Assembly: GCF_934330165.1 (NCBI RefSeq)
Contig: NZ_CAKRGI010000001.1
Location: 124,001 to 188,000 of the forward strand
DNA: 64,000 bases
Direction of reading: 5' to 3'
From: an uncultured Mediterraneibacter sp.
GTDB taxonomy: Bacteria > Bacillota > Clostridia > Lachnospirales > Lachnospiraceae
In this document: piece by piece, positions 36,590 to 47,080 of the stretch
How positions within the stretch are numbered: the first letter of the stretch is position 1
Layout: every line of letters starts with the position of its first letter
The notes under the pieces: model-generated
What the model was told of the DNA's origin: nothing
What the model saw: only the letters and a program-made list of their open reading frames with translations
Database searches by the model: none
Position numbers and translations under genes: made by a program

Positions 36590-37171
36590 TTAGTGGCTTG
36601 CTATTACTTCGTCAATCAGACCGTATTCTTTTGCCTCAGCCGCAGACATAAAGTTATCACGCTCTGTATCTGCCTGGATCACTTCCAGCGGCTTTCCTGT
36701 ATTTGCTGCCAGAATACTGTTCAAAGTCTTTCTGGTACGGAGGATATGCTCTGCTGCGATCTGAATCTCTGTCGCCTGCCCCTGTGCTCCGCCAAGCGGC
36801 TGATGAATCATGATCTCGGCATTCGGAAGGGCAAATCTTTTGCCTTTTGCTCCACCTGAAAGCAGAAAAGCTCCCATGCTTGCTGCCATACCAATACAAA
36901 CCGTAGATACATCACATTTGATATACTGCATTGTATCATAAATTGCCATTCCTGCTGTCACAGATCCTCCCGGACTGTTGATATACAACTGAATATCTTT
37001 ATCCGGATCATCTGCTTCCAGGAAAAGTAACTGTGCTACGATCACACTTGCGGAAACATCATTCACTTCCTCTCCGAGGAAAATGATCCTTTCTTTCAGA
37101 AGCCTTGAATAAATATCATAAGAACGCTCTCCGCGACTTGTCTGCTCAATGACGTAAGGTACTAAACTCAT
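36590..37171 (-). CDS. clpP: ATP-dependent Clp protease proteolytic subunit
   Basis: 193 residues. Catalytic Ser in [16 protein letters not shown], His in [15 protein letters not shown], and Asp in [17 protein letters not shown]. It forms the 14-mer serine protease chamber that works with ClpX. It is separated from tig by 126 bp containing the tig terminator, so clpPX has its own promoter. Confidence 0.98.
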   Translation of the reverse strand: MSLVPYVIEQTSRGERSYDIYSRLLKERIIFLGEEVNDVSASVIVAQLLFLEADDPDKDIQLYINSPGGSVTAGMAIYDTMQYIKCDVSTVCIGMAASMGAFLLSGGAKGKRFALPNAEIMIHQPLGGAQGQATEIQIAAEHILRTRKTLNSILAANTGKPLEVIQADTERDNFMSAAEAKEYGLIDEVIASH

Positions 37172-37249
37172 ATTCTTTCCTTCTCCCTGTCTGAATCTTT
37201 GTCTGTAAATTACCGGGCTGTTACTCCACCGGGGATTGCCCTCACCACT

Positions 37250-37279
37250 AAAAAGGGTACACCCATTACAGGTGCACCC
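37250..37279 (-). terminator. Intrinsic terminator after tig
   Basis: GGGTACACC (37255-37263) pairs with GGTGCACCC (37271-37279) with one G-U pair. On the minus strand the stem is followed directly by TTTTT. It lies just downstream of the trigger factor stop. Confidence 0.88.
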
Positions 37280-37297
37280 CTCCTATAGAATCTCTGC

Positions 37298-38587
37298 TTA
37301 TTCTTCTACAGCCGCCTCTGTGATCAGAGTAACTGCATCCTGCACTGCGATATCTTCTTTCATCTGCTTCTTCTCATTCTCACCCATGAACTCTTTAAGC
37401 TTTTCAACTTCCATCTGGTAAGAATCAGCCATCTTCTGAAGCTCTTCATCAAGACGTTCATCAGATACTTCGATATTCTCAGCAGCTACGATCGCTTCGA
37501 GAACCAGTCTTGTTCTGATACGCTTCTCAGCCTGTGGCTTCAGTTCTTCCATCATCTTCTCCTCGTTGAGTCCTGTGAACTGGAAGTACTGCTCTACGCT
37601 CATACCCTGCTGCATGATACGGCGTGCAAAATCATCTGCCATCTGCTTAGCCTGAAGATCTACCATCGGTGCAGGAAGATCGATCTCTGCATTAGCAACA
37701 GCCTGCTCTACAGCCTGATTTTCTTTCTTTTCTTTTCCTTCATTCTCTTTACGCTCTTTGATCTTAGCCTTTACTTCTGCCTTATAGTCTTCCAGAGTCT
37801 CTGCCTCTTCAGATACTTCTGAAGCAAACTCATCATCCAGTTCCGGAAGTTCTTTTTCCTTGATCTCATGTACTGTGCATTTGAACACTGCCTCTTTACC
37901 TGCAAGTTCTTTTGCCTGATATTCCTCTGGGAATGTCACTTTTACTTCTGTCTCTTTGTCGATCTCAGCTCCGATCAGCTGCTCTTCAAATCCCGGAATA
38001 AATGCACCGGAACCGATCGTCAGCGGGTAATTCTCACCTTTTCCACCTTCAAATGCAACTCCGTCTACAAATCCTTCAAAGTCAAGTGTAACAATATCCT
38101 TGTCCTGAACAGCTCTGTCTGTAACTTCTACTGTTCTGGCATTACGCTCACGCTCTTTCTCGATCTCTTCATCTACTTCTTTCTGCATAACTCTTGTAGA
38201 TACCTTGTCTACCTTGAGTCCCTTATACTCTCCAAGCTTTACTTCCGGCTTTACAGCTACTTCTGCTGTAAAAATGAAGTCCTTTCCTTTTTCAAGCTGG
38301 ACAACATCAATTGTCGGCTGGGAAGCGATTTCAAGTTCACACTCATCATATGCCTTTCCATAAGCTTCAGAAATCATATGATTTGCTGCTTCATCATAGA
38401 ATACTTCCGGTCCGTACATTTTTTCGATCATCTGACGCGGAACTTTTCCCTTACGGAATCCCGGAAGGCTGATCTTGCTACGCTGCTTTAAGTAGGCTGC
38501 CTGAAGTGCCTTTTCTACTTCTTCTGCTGATACTGTGATCGTCAGCTTTGCCATATTATGCTCTAAATTCTCTACCTGTAAACTCAT
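37298..38587 (-). CDS. tig: Trigger factor, ribosome-bound chaperone and prolyl isomerase
   Basis: 429 residues. The ribosome-binding loop appears as SLPGFRKGKVPRQMIEKMYG near residue 40. The FKBP-like domain follows (DKDIVTLDFEGFVDGVAFEGG, FIPGFEEQLIGAEI), then the long helical C-terminal chaperone arms. It receives nascent chains at the exit tunnel. It is monocistronic here, with its own terminator and promoter. Confidence 0.97.
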   Translation of the reverse strand: MSLQVENLEHNMAKLTITVSAEEVEKALQAAYLKQRSKISLPGFRKGKVPRQMIEKMYGPEVFYDEAANHMISEAYGKAYDECELEIASQPTIDVVQLEKGKDFIFTAEVAVKPEVKLGEYKGLKVDKVSTRVMQKEVDEEIEKERERNARTVEVTDRAVQDKDIVTLDFEGFVDGVAFEGGKGENYPLTIGSGAFIPGFEEQLIGAEIDKETEVKVTFPEEYQAKELAGKEAVFKCTVHEIKEKELPELDDEFASEVSEEAETLEDYKAEVKAKIKERKENEGKEKKENQAVEQAVANAEIDLPAPMVDLQAKQMADDFARRIMQQGMSVEQYFQFTGLNEEKMMEELKPQAEKRIRTRLVLEAIVAAENIEVSDERLDEELQKMADSYQMEVEKLKEFMGENEKKQMKEDIAVQDAVTLITEAAVEE

Positions 38588-38668
38588 TTTCTTCCTCCTT
38601 GATTAAGCAAATAGCTTCTTATTGAAAAATGTATCATCAATAAGCTATACATTCGCAGTCATTGCATT

Positions 38669-38697
38669 AGTATAGCATAAAAGTCACCATATTTCCA
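38669..38697 (-). promoter_or_regulatory. Predicted promoter of tig
   Basis: On the minus strand TGGAAA (38697-38692) and TATACT (38674-38669) are 17 bp apart. The predicted start is about 75 nt before tig. The interval also holds an inverted repeat (AGCTTCTTATTG with CAATAAGCT near 38610-38646). Confidence 0.5.
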
Positions 38698-38704
38698 GTA
38701 TTTT

Positions 38705-39247
38705 TTACGTATATACGATAGATTCTGCTATTTCGTCTGCTTTTTTCTTTCCATATAAAACACTCACTAATTCCAGTGAAAACCTGATGGCAGTTCCCAT
38801 TCCCCGGGATGTCGTGATCTTTCCGTCCGTCACTACCGGCTCATAGCTTACTTCAAGACAGTTCAGCTTCTCTTCAAAAGACGGATAACAGCATGCCTTT
38901 TTCCCTTTCAGCATTCCCAATCCTCCAAGAACACTCGGTGCTGCACAGATCGCTGCGATATGCTTTTTCTCCTCTTCTGCCTGCTTCAGCAGTCTGCAAA
39001 GTCCTGCATGCTCTTTCAGATGCAGCGTCCCCGGCATTCCTCCCGGAAGTACATACAGATCCGCTTCTCCTGCCTCATCAAGCACCCGGTCTGCTTCTAC
39101 TTTGATTCCATGTGCTCCCGTGATCTCTTTTCCATCCATCACAGAAACCATATCCACCTCTGCTCCGGCTCTACGCAGGACATCCACAACTGTAAGTCCT
39201 TCGATTTCTTCAAATCCGTCTGCCAGAAATACATAAGCTTTCTTCAT
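38705..39247 (-). CDS. DJ-1/PfpI family protein (YajL-like)
   Basis: 180 residues. The nucleophile elbow is HIAAICAAPSVLGG with Cys101, and the conserved Glu16 lies in LADGFEEIEGLTVVDVLRRAG. DJ-1 superfamily members act in oxidative stress and have been proposed as glyoxalases or deglycases; which applies here is unknown. Monocistronic on the minus strand, divergent from the CYTH gene with about 150 bp between them. Confidence 0.9.
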   Translation of the reverse strand: MKKAYVFLADGFEEIEGLTVVDVLRRAGAEVDMVSVMDGKEITGAHGIKVEADRVLDEAGEADLYVLPGGMPGTLHLKEHAGLCRLLKQAEEEKKHIAAICAAPSVLGGLGMLKGKKACCYPSFEEKLNCLEVSYEPVVTDGKITTSRGMGTAIRFSLELVSVLYGKKKADEIAESIVYT

Positions 39248-39400
39248 GTCTACGCCTCCTTCTTTGCATACACGATTAGTTTAACAAATGTCTTCTTTAA
39301 ATGCAATGGTTTACATTTATTCTTCCCTATACTATCATAAATAAGAGAACTGTATCTCAGTCCTGAATATCAGAATATCTTATTATAAAGGAGACTACTT

Positions 39401-39922
39401 ATGGAAATCGAACGTAAATTTCTAATCAAAGACCTGTACTCTCTTCCATTTTCAATAGAAGATTATCCTCACCGTGAACTGGAGCAGGCCTATCTCTGTA
39501 CCGGACCGGTCGTACGGATCCGTAAAGACGATGAACAATATTTTCTTACTTATAAATCCAAAGGGCTTATGATCCGGGAAGAATATAATCTTCCTCTCAA
39601 CCGCCAGGCTTATCTGCATCTCCGCGAAAAAGCTGACGGCAGGATCATCCAGAAGACACGGTATGTCATTCCACTTGACGAGATCCCAGATTCTATCCCG
39701 TCACAGAAAGAAAGTCATCTTTCCCCACAGTTCAAAGAAAAGGGTATTTCTCTTTTCCTTGAGCTGGATATTTTTAAAGGCGATCTTGCCCCACTGTTTC
39801 TCGCAGAGATTGAATTTCCTGACGAGGAAACTGCACGTAGCTATCGGGCTCCTGACTGGCTTGGTGAAGATGTCACACACCTTTCTCTGTACCACAACAG
39901 CACTTTAAGTCAGTTAAAATAA
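39401..39922 (+). CDS. CYTH domain triphosphate-tunnel metalloenzyme
   Basis: 173 residues. The N-terminal MEIERKFLIKDL contains the ExExK signature of CYTH proteins. Acidic and basic residues then alternate along eight expected beta strands (VVRIRKDDEQYFLTYKSKG, LFLELDIFKG, LAEIEFPDEETARSY). Members hydrolyse tripolyphosphate, thiamine triphosphate or make cAMP; triphosphatase activity is the commonest in this short bacterial class. The start has AAAGGAG eleven bases upstream. Confidence 0.85.
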   Translation: MEIERKFLIKDLYSLPFSIEDYPHRELEQAYLCTGPVVRIRKDDEQYFLTYKSKGLMIREEYNLPLNRQAYLHLREKADGRIIQKTRYVIPLDEIPDSIPSQKESHLSPQFKEKGISLFLELDIFKGDLAPLFLAEIEFPDEETARSYRAPDWLGEDVTHLSLYHNSTLSQLK

Positions 39923-40060
39923 TGCAGACAGATCCGGTGCTTGCAACAGTTTGTTGAATTTTGTATAATTTTCACATTCTGTTGCATTTTAATTCCTGTA
40001 GCTAAAATCTTGGTATAATCAATTCACATTACTATCGATTTTATGCAGGGAGGTACGGCG

Positions 40061-40435
40061 TTGGCAAATATTCAGCTTGCGAAAAATCTGCTCCGGCTCC
40101 GACAGGAACATCATTACACGCAGAAGCAACTCGGAGATAAACTTAATATCACACATCAGGCGTACTCCTATTATGAAACCGGACATCGTGATCCTAATAT
40201 TGATATGCTTACAAAGCTTTCCGCTCTCTATGGATTTTCGATCGAACAGCTTCTGACAGTTCCCTGCAGTATAAAAAATTCTTTTGCAAAAGAATCTTTA
40301 AATACTTACCATACCGGACTGATCATCACAACCGGTGATACGATCTATCTGACTGAGGAGGAAGCCGAACTTCTCATCCGTCTGCGGGAAGCATCTGATG
40401 ATGATCGGAAACTCATTAAGAAAATCCTTGATTAA
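40061..40435 (+). CDS. XRE family helix-turn-helix transcriptional regulator
   Basis: 124 residues from a TTG at 40061, preferred because GGGAGG lies eight bases upstream of it; an ATG at 40043 would leave that site inside the gene. The HTH spans about residues 7-60 (YTQKQLGDKLNITHQAYSYY, ETGHRDPNIDMLTKLSALYG). The C-terminal part (TIYLTEEEAELLIRLREASD) is a short helical segment common in Clostridial SinR-like proteins. An extended -10 (TGG then TATAAT, near 40014) precedes it. Target genes unknown. Confidence 0.82.
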   Translation: MANIQLAKNLLRLRQEHHYTQKQLGDKLNITHQAYSYYETGHRDPNIDMLTKLSALYGFSIEQLLTVPCSIKNSFAKESLNTYHTGLIITTGDTIYLTEEEAELLIRLREASDDDRKLIKKILD

Positions 40436-40546
40436 GTGAAGTGTATGCTGCTTCTCAATGAAACGGACAGCATCATACAGAGCAGGCTGCGAAGCGGATG
40501 TCCCCGAATCACCGAAAACCTGAAAAGCTCGGAATAAACCTGAAAA

Positions 40547-40606
40547 GAACCAAAATCTCTGATGACCGGGGAAATCCCCCATCACCTTAGATTCCGGTTC
40601 TTTTTA
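40547..40606. terminator. Bidirectional terminator between the XRE gene and hom
   Basis: Nested stems: GAACC (40547-40551) with GGTTC (40596-40600), AATCT with AGATT inside, and GGGG with CCCC at the tip. A run of five T follows on the plus strand and TTTTC on the minus strand, so it can end both convergent transcripts. The preceding 110 bp after the XRE stop contain nothing I can name. Confidence 0.8.
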
Positions 40607-40679
40607 TACTTTTTCAGCTTTTATTCTTTTCTTACGGATCTTCTCCAGAAATCTTCCTATAGAAAATATTCTTCTCTGA

Positions 40680-41897
40680 TCAATCTGCCAGACGGATCAT
40701 ATGAATAATCTCCGGGAATGCCTCTGCCTTTTTAGAGTAAGTTCCTTCCGTCATTACTTCTGTTATAAATCCAAATTCATCTTCCAGACCCTCTGTCTCC
40801 ACAATCTCAACAGAACCAAATGCTTCTCTGATCTGTTCTTTCTGAGTTTCTGTTCTGCCCTGAATTCTTACAAAGAAACGATGCTCTGCCTCTGCATTCG
40901 GGATCAGCTCCAGTTCTCCTTCATCCCATCTTGTCACAACATTTCTGTGAAGATGCTTTGCTGCATCTACCACGTCTGCAACAACGGCACTTGCTGTCGG
41001 AAGTTTACCTGCTCCACTTCCGTAGAACATTGCATCTCCAAGCATATTGCCACGGACAAAAACTGCATTAAATACATCATTTACATTACAGAGTGGATGC
41101 TCTTCTGAAAGAAGCATCGGTGCAACCAGTACACTGAACGTATCTCCCACACGTTTGCTTGAAGCGAGAAGCTTGATCGCCATATTCAGTTTCTTGGCAT
41201 ACTTCATATCTTCTGTCGTGATCTTTGTGATTCCTTCTGTATGGATTTTTTCAAAATCTACGTGCTGACCGGAGATCAGAGATGTAAGAATCGCAATCTT
41301 TCTGCATGCGTCATGTCCCTCTACATCTGCCTCGGGATTTCTCTCTGCATATCCCTTATCCTGAGCCTCCTTCAGAACTGCTGCATAATCTGCACCCTCA
41401 AAGAACATCTTTGTCATCATGTAGTTCGTTGTTCCGTTCAGGATTCCGATCACTTCATCAATACGGTCTGCTGTCAGAGAAGAATTCAATGCACGGATAA
41501 TCGGAATGCCTCCTCCTACACTTGCCTCAAACATAAAGTTGATCTTTCGTTCACGGGCAATTTCAAGCAGTTCTGCACCATGCTTTGCAACCAATGCTTT
41601 ATTGGATGTTGCCACACTCTTGCCTGCTTCCAGACACTTCTTTACAAATGTATAGGCAGGTTCAATACCTCCCATCGTCTCTACAACGATCGCCACTTCA
41701 GGATCATTGAGAATCGTATCAAAATCATGCGTCAGAATCTCTTCCACAGGATCTCCCGGAAAGTCTCTGAGATCCAGTACATATTTTACACAAATCTCAT
41801 CCTGTACTCTTTCATTGATCAGGCTGCCATTCGTACGAATCACTTCTACAACACCTGATCCAACTGTACCGTATCCCATTACTGCTATATTTATCAT
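40680..41897 (-). CDS. hom: Homoserine dehydrogenase
   Basis: 405 residues. The NAD(P)-binding loop is INIAVMGYGTVGSGVVEVI. The catalytic region shows GGIPIIRALNSSLTADRIDEVIGILNGTTNYM and the lysine in DVEGHDACRKIAILTSL. A C-terminal ACT domain is visible (HRFFVRIQGRTETQKEQIREAFG), allowing feedback control, usually by threonine. It reduces aspartate semialdehyde to homoserine on the way to threonine and methionine. The start overlaps the prfB stop by 4 bp, an unusual but tight coupling with a translation gene. Confidence 0.95.
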   Translation of the reverse strand: MINIAVMGYGTVGSGVVEVIRTNGSLINERVQDEICVKYVLDLRDFPGDPVEEILTHDFDTILNDPEVAIVVETMGGIEPAYTFVKKCLEAGKSVATSNKALVAKHGAELLEIARERKINFMFEASVGGGIPIIRALNSSLTADRIDEVIGILNGTTNYMMTKMFFEGADYAAVLKEAQDKGYAERNPEADVEGHDACRKIAILTSLISGQHVDFEKIHTEGITKITTEDMKYAKKLNMAIKLLASSKRVGDTFSVLVAPMLLSEEHPLCNVNDVFNAVFVRGNMLGDAMFYGSGAGKLPTASAVVADVVDAAKHLHRNVVTRWDEGELELIPNAEAEHRFFVRIQGRTETQKEQIREAFGSVEIVETEGLEDEFGFITEVMTEGTYSKKAEAFPEIIHMIRLAD

Positions 41898-43022
41898 TCT
41901 TTCTTTCCTTTCTGTGCTTCTGCATCCATGCTCAGATATGCATTGATAAATGGATCGATATTTCCATCCATCACTGCCCCTACATTGCTGATTTCTGCAT
42001 TTGTCCTGTGGTCTTTTACCATTGTATACGGCTGCATGACATAAGAACGGATCTGATTTCCGAAATTAATATCACTGACTTCCCCCCGGATATCCGACAT
42101 TTTTTCTGCCTGTTCCTGCTGTCTGAGAAGAAGCAGCTTGGATTTCAACATCTGCATTGCCTTATCTTTGTTCATATGCTGCGAACGCTCATTCTGACAT
42201 TGTACCACAATTCCTGTCGGAAGATGTGTAATACGGATTGCCGATGAAGTCTTATTGATGTGCTGCCCACCTGCTCCGCTGGAACGGTACGTGTCAATCC
42301 TCAGTTCATCTTCATTGATCTCGATATCAATATCTTCCTCAATATCCGGGATCACATCACACGATGCAAAAGAGGTCTGTCTCTTCCCCGCTGCATTAAA
42401 CGGAGAAATACGCACCAGGCGGTGTACTCCCTTTTCCGAACGGAGATAACCATAGGCATTCTCTCCTTTCACTTCAAAGGTAACCCCTTTGATCCCGGCT
42501 ACATCTCCTTCCAGATAATCCAGTACTTCCAGTTCATATCCCTTCTTTTCTGCCCATCTGCTGTACATACGGTAAAGCATTCCCGTCCAGTCCATGGCCT
42601 CTGTTCCGCCTGCTCCTGCATGGAGCGTCACAATCGCATTATCCCGGTCGTACGGTCCGATCAGAAGAGTGCTGATCCGCAATTGCTCAAATACCGCTTC
42701 AAACTGTTGCAGCTCTTCTGCAACCTCTTCTGCTGTCTCCTCTTCTTCGTCTTCTCCTGCACTCATATCTATGAGCAGGAGCATATCCTCATAATCTGTA
42801 TATAACTTTTCAATCTCTTTTACAGAATCCTGAAGGCCCTTCAATTCCTTCATTACCTGCTGTGAAACTTCAGGATTATCCCAGAATCCAGGCTCCTCAA
42901 GTCTCTTTTCCAATTCTTCGATCCTTAGCTTCTTTGAAGCGAGGTCAAAGTGAATCCCTCAAATCTTTCAGCGGTTCTTCATATGCAGTCAGCTTTGACT
43001 TTAATTCATCTAATAAAACCAC
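41894..43022 (-). CDS. prfB: Peptide chain release factor 2 with programmed +1 frameshift
   Basis: Translation starts at GTG 43022 behind AGAGGTGA and reads 25 codons to ...AGG GAT TCA CTT followed by an in-frame TGA (42947-42945). The slippery CTT TGA C with the preceding GAGGGA is the classic RF2 autoregulatory site. A +1 shift resumes at GAC (42946) and gives about 375 residues. The downstream part has the stop-codon-reading SPF motif (RISPFNAAGKRQTSF) and the catalytic GGQ (SSGAGGQHINKTSSAIR). RF2 releases peptides at UGA and UAA and limits its own synthesis through this shift. It is preceded by secA and followed by hom. Confidence 0.97.
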
Positions 43023-43069
43023 CTTAATCACCTCTTTCTTATTTTATCTCAACGATTCTGCCTGTCTGA

Positions 43070-45646
43070 TCATTTTATTTTTCTTCCACAGCACTGCTTA
43101 TATTTCTTTCCACTTCCGCATGGGCATGGATCATTCGGATAAATCTTCTTCTCCTCACGCTTTTTCGGCTCACGTACGGATGTATCATCCTTATTCGTTC
43201 CTGTTACTTTCGCAACTTCCTCACGCTCTACCTTTTCCTCCACACGCAGATGGAACAGGGTACGGATCGTAGTCTCTGCGATGGCATTCGTCATCTCACC
43301 GAACATATCGTATCCCATCATCTTATACTCAACCAGTGGATCTCTCTGTCCATAAGCCTGAAGTCCGATTCCCTGGCGGAGCTGATCCATATCATCAATA
43401 TGATCCATCCAGCGTGCATCAATTACTTTCAGCAGGATGACACGTTCCACTTCTCTGAGCTGTTCAGCCTCCGGGAACTCTGCTTCTTTACTTTCATACG
43501 CTTTGACAGCACGTTCTTTCAGCAGATGCTTCAGTTCCTTCTGTCTCATCTGACGGCACTCTTCTTCTGATGGAAGTTCCATCTGCGGGATCACTCCATG
43601 AAGATTGATCTCGAAGCCTTGAATATCCCATTCTTCCGGATCAACTTCAGTAGAAGCAAAACGGTCTGTCATGTTCTCCACATATTCGGTGATCATACTG
43701 TAGATCGTATCTCTCATACTCTCACCATCCAGCACACGACGACGTTCTGCATAAATGATCTCTCTCTGCTCGTTCATAACCTGATCGTACTCTAACAGAT
43801 TCTTACGGATTCCAAAGTTGTTCGCCTCGATCTTCTTCTGTGCTTTTTCGATCGCATTTGACAACATCTTATGCTCGATCTGCTCTCCGTCTTCCACTCC
43901 CAGCGTATTAAATACTCCCATCAGTTTCTCTGAACCGAACAGACGCATCAGGTCATCTTCCAGGGAAATGTAGAAACGGGATTCTCCCGGATCACCCTGA
44001 CGGCCGGAACGTCCACGTAGCTGGTTGTCAATACGTCTGGACTCATGACGCTCTGTACCAATGATCTTCAGACCGCCTGCAGCTTTGGCATCATCATCCA
44101 GCTTGATATCCGTACCACGTCCTGCCATGTTCGTTGCGATCGTAACCGCTCCATGCACACCTGCATCTGCAACGATCTCAGCTTCTTTTTCATGGTATTT
44201 TGCATTCAGCACATTATGCTGGATGCCTTCTTTTTTCAGCATCCGGCTCAGCAGTTCGGAAACTTCGATGGTGATCGTACCAACCAGCACCGGCTGACCT
44301 GTCGCATGAGCTTCTTTAACTGCTTCTACAACAGCCCGGTATTTTTCCTCTTTCGTCTTATATACCGCATCTTCCAGGTCTTTTCTGAGAACCGGCTTAT
44401 TGGTTGGGATCTCTACGACATCCATACCATAAATATCACGGAACTCTTTTTCCTCAGTCAGGGCTGTACCGGTCATACCACTCTTCTTATCATACTTATT
44501 AAATAAGTTCTGGAATGTGATCGTCGCAAGGGTCTTGCTCTCTCTTCTTACCTTTACATGCTCCTTTGCCTCGATTGCCTGATGAAGTCCGTCTGAATAT
44601 CGACGTCCCGGCATGATACGTCCCGTAAACTCGTCGACGATCATAACCTCTCCTTCTTCATTCACTACATAATCCTGATCCCGGAACATCAGATTATGAG
44701 CCCGAAGGGCAAGAATGATATTATGCTGGATCTCAAGATTCTCTGCATCCGCAAGATTTTCAATATGGAAGAACTTCTCAACCTTTTTCACTCCATCTTC
44801 CGTCAGGTTGACTGTCTTCTCTTTCTCATCAACAATAAAATCTCCCGTCTCTTCGATCTCTTCCCCCATGATCGCATTCATCTTGGAGAATTCTCCGCTC
44901 GCCTCGCCTCGCTCCAGCTGACGTGCAAGTACATCGCATGCCTCATAAAGTGCTGTAGACTTTCCGCTCTGACCTGAAATGATCAGCGGTGTACGTGCCT
45001 CGTCGATCAATACAGAATCGACCTCATCAATGATCGCATAATGCAGTCCTCTCTGCACAAGCTGTTCTTTATAAATGACCATGTTGTCACGCAGATAATC
45101 AAATCCCAGTTCATTATTCGTTACATAAGTAATATCACAGTCATATGCTGCACGACGCTCATCATTATCCATGCTGTTCAGGACAACTCCGACGGTCAGT
45201 CCCAGAAATTCGTGTACTTTTCCCATCCACTCAGCATCACGCTTTGCCAGGTAATCATTGACAGTAACAATATGAACACCCTTGCCTTCCAGTGCATTGA
45301 GATATGCAGGAAGTGTGGACACAAGTGTCTTACCTTCTCCGGTCTTCATCTCTGAGATACGGCCCTGATGAAGAATGATACCACCGATCATCTGAACTCG
45401 ATAATGACGCATACCAATACTTCTGTAGGCACCTTCCCTTACAACTGCAAATGCTTCCGGCAGAATATCATCCAGTGTCTCGCCCTCTTTCAGACGTTCT
45501 TTGAACTCTCTGGTCTTTCCGCGAAGTTCTTCGTCCGACAATGCTTCCATCTCCGGTCCGAGAGCTTCAATCTTATCTACGATCGGATAGATACGCTTCA
45601 GCTCATTTTCACTATGGGTTCCGAAAATCTTCTCTATAATGTTCAT
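43070..45646 (-). CDS. secA: Preprotein translocase ATPase SecA
   Basis: 858 residues. Walker A region [51 protein letters not shown]; and [18 protein letters not shown]. The C-terminal zinc-binding tail [19 protein letters not shown] binds SecB or phospholipid and is intact. SecA drives secretion through SecYEG. It is 47 bp upstream of prfB, the common secA-prfB order of Firmicutes. Confidence 0.98.
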   Translation of the reverse strand: MNIIEKIFGTHSENELKRIYPIVDKIEALGPEMEALSDEELRGKTREFKERLKEGETLDDILPEAFAVVREGAYRSIGMRHYRVQMIGGIILHQGRISEMKTGEGKTLVSTLPAYLNALEGKGVHIVTVNDYLAKRDAEWMGKVHEFLGLTVGVVLNSMDNDERRAAYDCDITYVTNNELGFDYLRDNMVIYKEQLVQRGLHYAIIDEVDSVLIDEARTPLIISGQSGKSTALYEACDVLARQLERGEASGEFSKMNAIMGEEIEETGDFIVDEKEKTVNLTEDGVKKVEKFFHIENLADAENLEIQHNIILALRAHNLMFRDQDYVVNEEGEVMIVDEFTGRIMPGRRYSDGLHQAIEAKEHVKVRRESKTLATITFQNLFNKYDKKSGMTGTALTEEKEFRDIYGMDVVEIPTNKPVLRKDLEDAVYKTKEEKYRAVVEAVKEAHATGQPVLVGTITIEVSELLSRMLKKEGIQHNVLNAKYHEKEAEIVADAGVHGAVTIATNMAGRGTDIKLDDDAKAAGGLKIIGTERHESRRIDNQLRGRSGRQGDPGESRFYISLEDDLMRLFGSEKLMGVFNTLGVEDGEQIEHKMLSNAIEKAQKKIEANNFGIRKNLLEYDQVMNEQREIIYAERRRVLDGESMRDTIYSMITEYVENMTDRFASTEVDPEEWDIQGFEINLHGVIPQMELPSEEECRQMRQKELKHLLKERAVKAYESKEAEFPEAEQLREVERVILLKVIDARWMDHIDDMDQLRQGIGLQAYGQRDPLVEYKMMGYDMFGEMTNAIAETTIRTLFHLRVEEKVEREEVAKVTGTNKDDTSVREPKKREEKKIYPNDPCPCGSGKKYKQCCGRKIK

Positions 45647-45748
45647 ATCCCGTAATTTACTCCTTATCTGAATCTGATTTTGACATCTCGATATACGACG
45701 CCACTATGTTACCCATTTTATCACTATCTGAACGGTAATTCAACTAAT

Positions 45749-46534
45749 TCATGGCTTGTTAACATTGTTCACAGTTTTGCAATATTCATAGGGAATCTTT
45801 CCACCAAATAAATCCAATGCACTTCCGATCGTAAAATCAATCTTTCCCCGGCTCTCTTTTTCAAACCGTTCCAGGTCTTCCGGTGATCCAATGCCACCGG
45901 CATATGTAACCGGAATTCCATCCCACTCGCCAAGCATTCTTACCAGACCATCATCCATCCCCGCTCCTTTTCCTTCCACGTCTACTCCATGGATCAGGAA
46001 TTCATCACAGTACTCTGCCAGTTCATCCAGTATCTGCGGTGAAAGTGCTGCTTCTGTAAATTTCTGCCACCGGTCTGTCACAACAAAATATTTTCCATCT
46101 TTCTTTCTGCAGCTCAGATCCAGCACGATCTTCTCCTTTGTCACTTCCGCCACTAGTTTTTCAAGATTCTCTTTCTGAAACCTGCCATCCCGGAAGACAT
46201 AAGAAGTTACGATCACGTGGCTCGCCCCGGCTTCCAAATATCCGGCTGCATTGTCCGCCGTAATTCCTCCGCCGATCTGCATTCCCTGCGGATAAGCCCG
46301 CAAAGCTTCCAGTGCCTGCCGCTTTGTTTCCTCATAATATTCCGACCCTTCCGGGTTTAACAGGATGATATGTCCTCCTTTCAATCCGTCCTTCTGATAG
46401 AGTCCGGCATACCATGCCGCATCCAGTTCTGAAGTAAAATTCGTATTTGCCTGATTTCCTTCATCTCTGAGACTTCCTCCTACGATCTGCTTCACTTTTC
46501 CGTTATGTATATCAATACATGGTCTGAATTTCAT
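45749..46534 (-). CDS. hisA: ProFAR isomerase HisA, eukaryotic-type form
   Basis: 261 residues. A TIM barrel starting FRPCIDIHNGKVKQIVGGSL, with MQIGGGITADNAAGYLEAGA and VTYAGGIGSPEDLERFE as the half-barrel phosphate sites. The sequence is closer to the fungal/plant HIS6 form than to ordinary bacterial HisA (for example the long insertion around GHIILLNPEGSEYYEET). It converts ProFAR to PRFAR in histidine synthesis. No other his gene is nearby, so it is an orphan gene here, between secA and a lipoprotein. Confidence 0.85.
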   Translation of the reverse strand: MKFRPCIDIHNGKVKQIVGGSLRDEGNQANTNFTSELDAAWYAGLYQKDGLKGGHIILLNPEGSEYYEETKRQALEALRAYPQGMQIGGGITADNAAGYLEAGASHVIVTSYVFRDGRFQKENLEKLVAEVTKEKIVLDLSCRKKDGKYFVVTDRWQKFTEAALSPQILDELAEYCDEFLIHGVDVEGKGAGMDDGLVRMLGEWDGIPVTYAGGIGSPEDLERFEKESRGKIDFTIGSALDLFGGKIPYEYCKTVNNVNKP

Positions 46535-46576
46535 AGCATACTTCCTTCTTTCTTTTCCAGGATTTTCAAAAGAATA

Positions 46577-46604
46577 CCACAGGAACTTTCTGACATTCCT
46601 GTGG
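46577..46604 (-). terminator. Intrinsic terminator after the small lipoprotein gene
   Basis: CCACAGGAA (46577-46585) pairs with TTCCTGTGG (46596-46604); the minus strand continues TATTCTTTT. Confidence 0.75.
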
Positions 46605-46630
46605 CTCTTTTTCTGAAACTTTCCCTTTGT

Positions 46631-46990
46631 TTATCGGTTCTCTTCCATCGCCCGGTCTATATTCTTTCCGGTCTGATCTGCATTTCCCTGATTTTTCTGT
46701 ACTCCGTTATCCTCTGTCAGATCGTCTGCTGCACGGTCGATCCCATCGGTAATCCCGTCGGTCACATCTTCTACACCGTCCGTCACATCATCCACTGCAT
46801 CGTCCATCACACCATTGCCATTCCCCGCTGTTGCATCATTTATATTGCCATTTTCTTTCCGGTTCGTTCCATTTTTATCCTGCATCGTCTGATCCGCTGC
46901 ATTATCGACATGATTATTGCCACATCCAACTGTGCCAAGGAGTGCAAGGGTACAAAGTATCATGACTAAAAATCTTCTGGTTCTTTTCAT
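46631..46990 (-). CDS. Small acidic lipoprotein of unknown function
   Basis: 119 residues from the ATG at 46990 (AGGAAG nine bases upstream); a longer frame to 47071 would bury the signal peptide. The N-terminus MKRTRRFLVMILCTLALLG is followed by a lipobox ending TVGC, so Cys24 would be lipidated and the protein held at the outer face of the membrane. The mature part is hydrophilic, rich in Asp, Asn and Gly, with a repeated DxVTDGV/DGI pattern (DDVTDGVEDVTDGITDGID). No domain recognised. Confidence 0.75.
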   Translation of the reverse strand: MKRTRRFLVMILCTLALLGTVGCGNNHVDNAADQTMQDKNGTNRKENGNINDATAGNGNGVMDDAVDDVTDGVEDVTDGITDGIDRAADDLTEDNGVQKNQGNADQTGKNIDRAMEENR

Positions 46991-47080
46991 AAAAACTCTT
47001 CCTTTCTGTATCAATAATATTGTATTCCTACTATCTGCAAGTTCTTCAATATTTATACATCCAGGAACCATTTTTCTATT

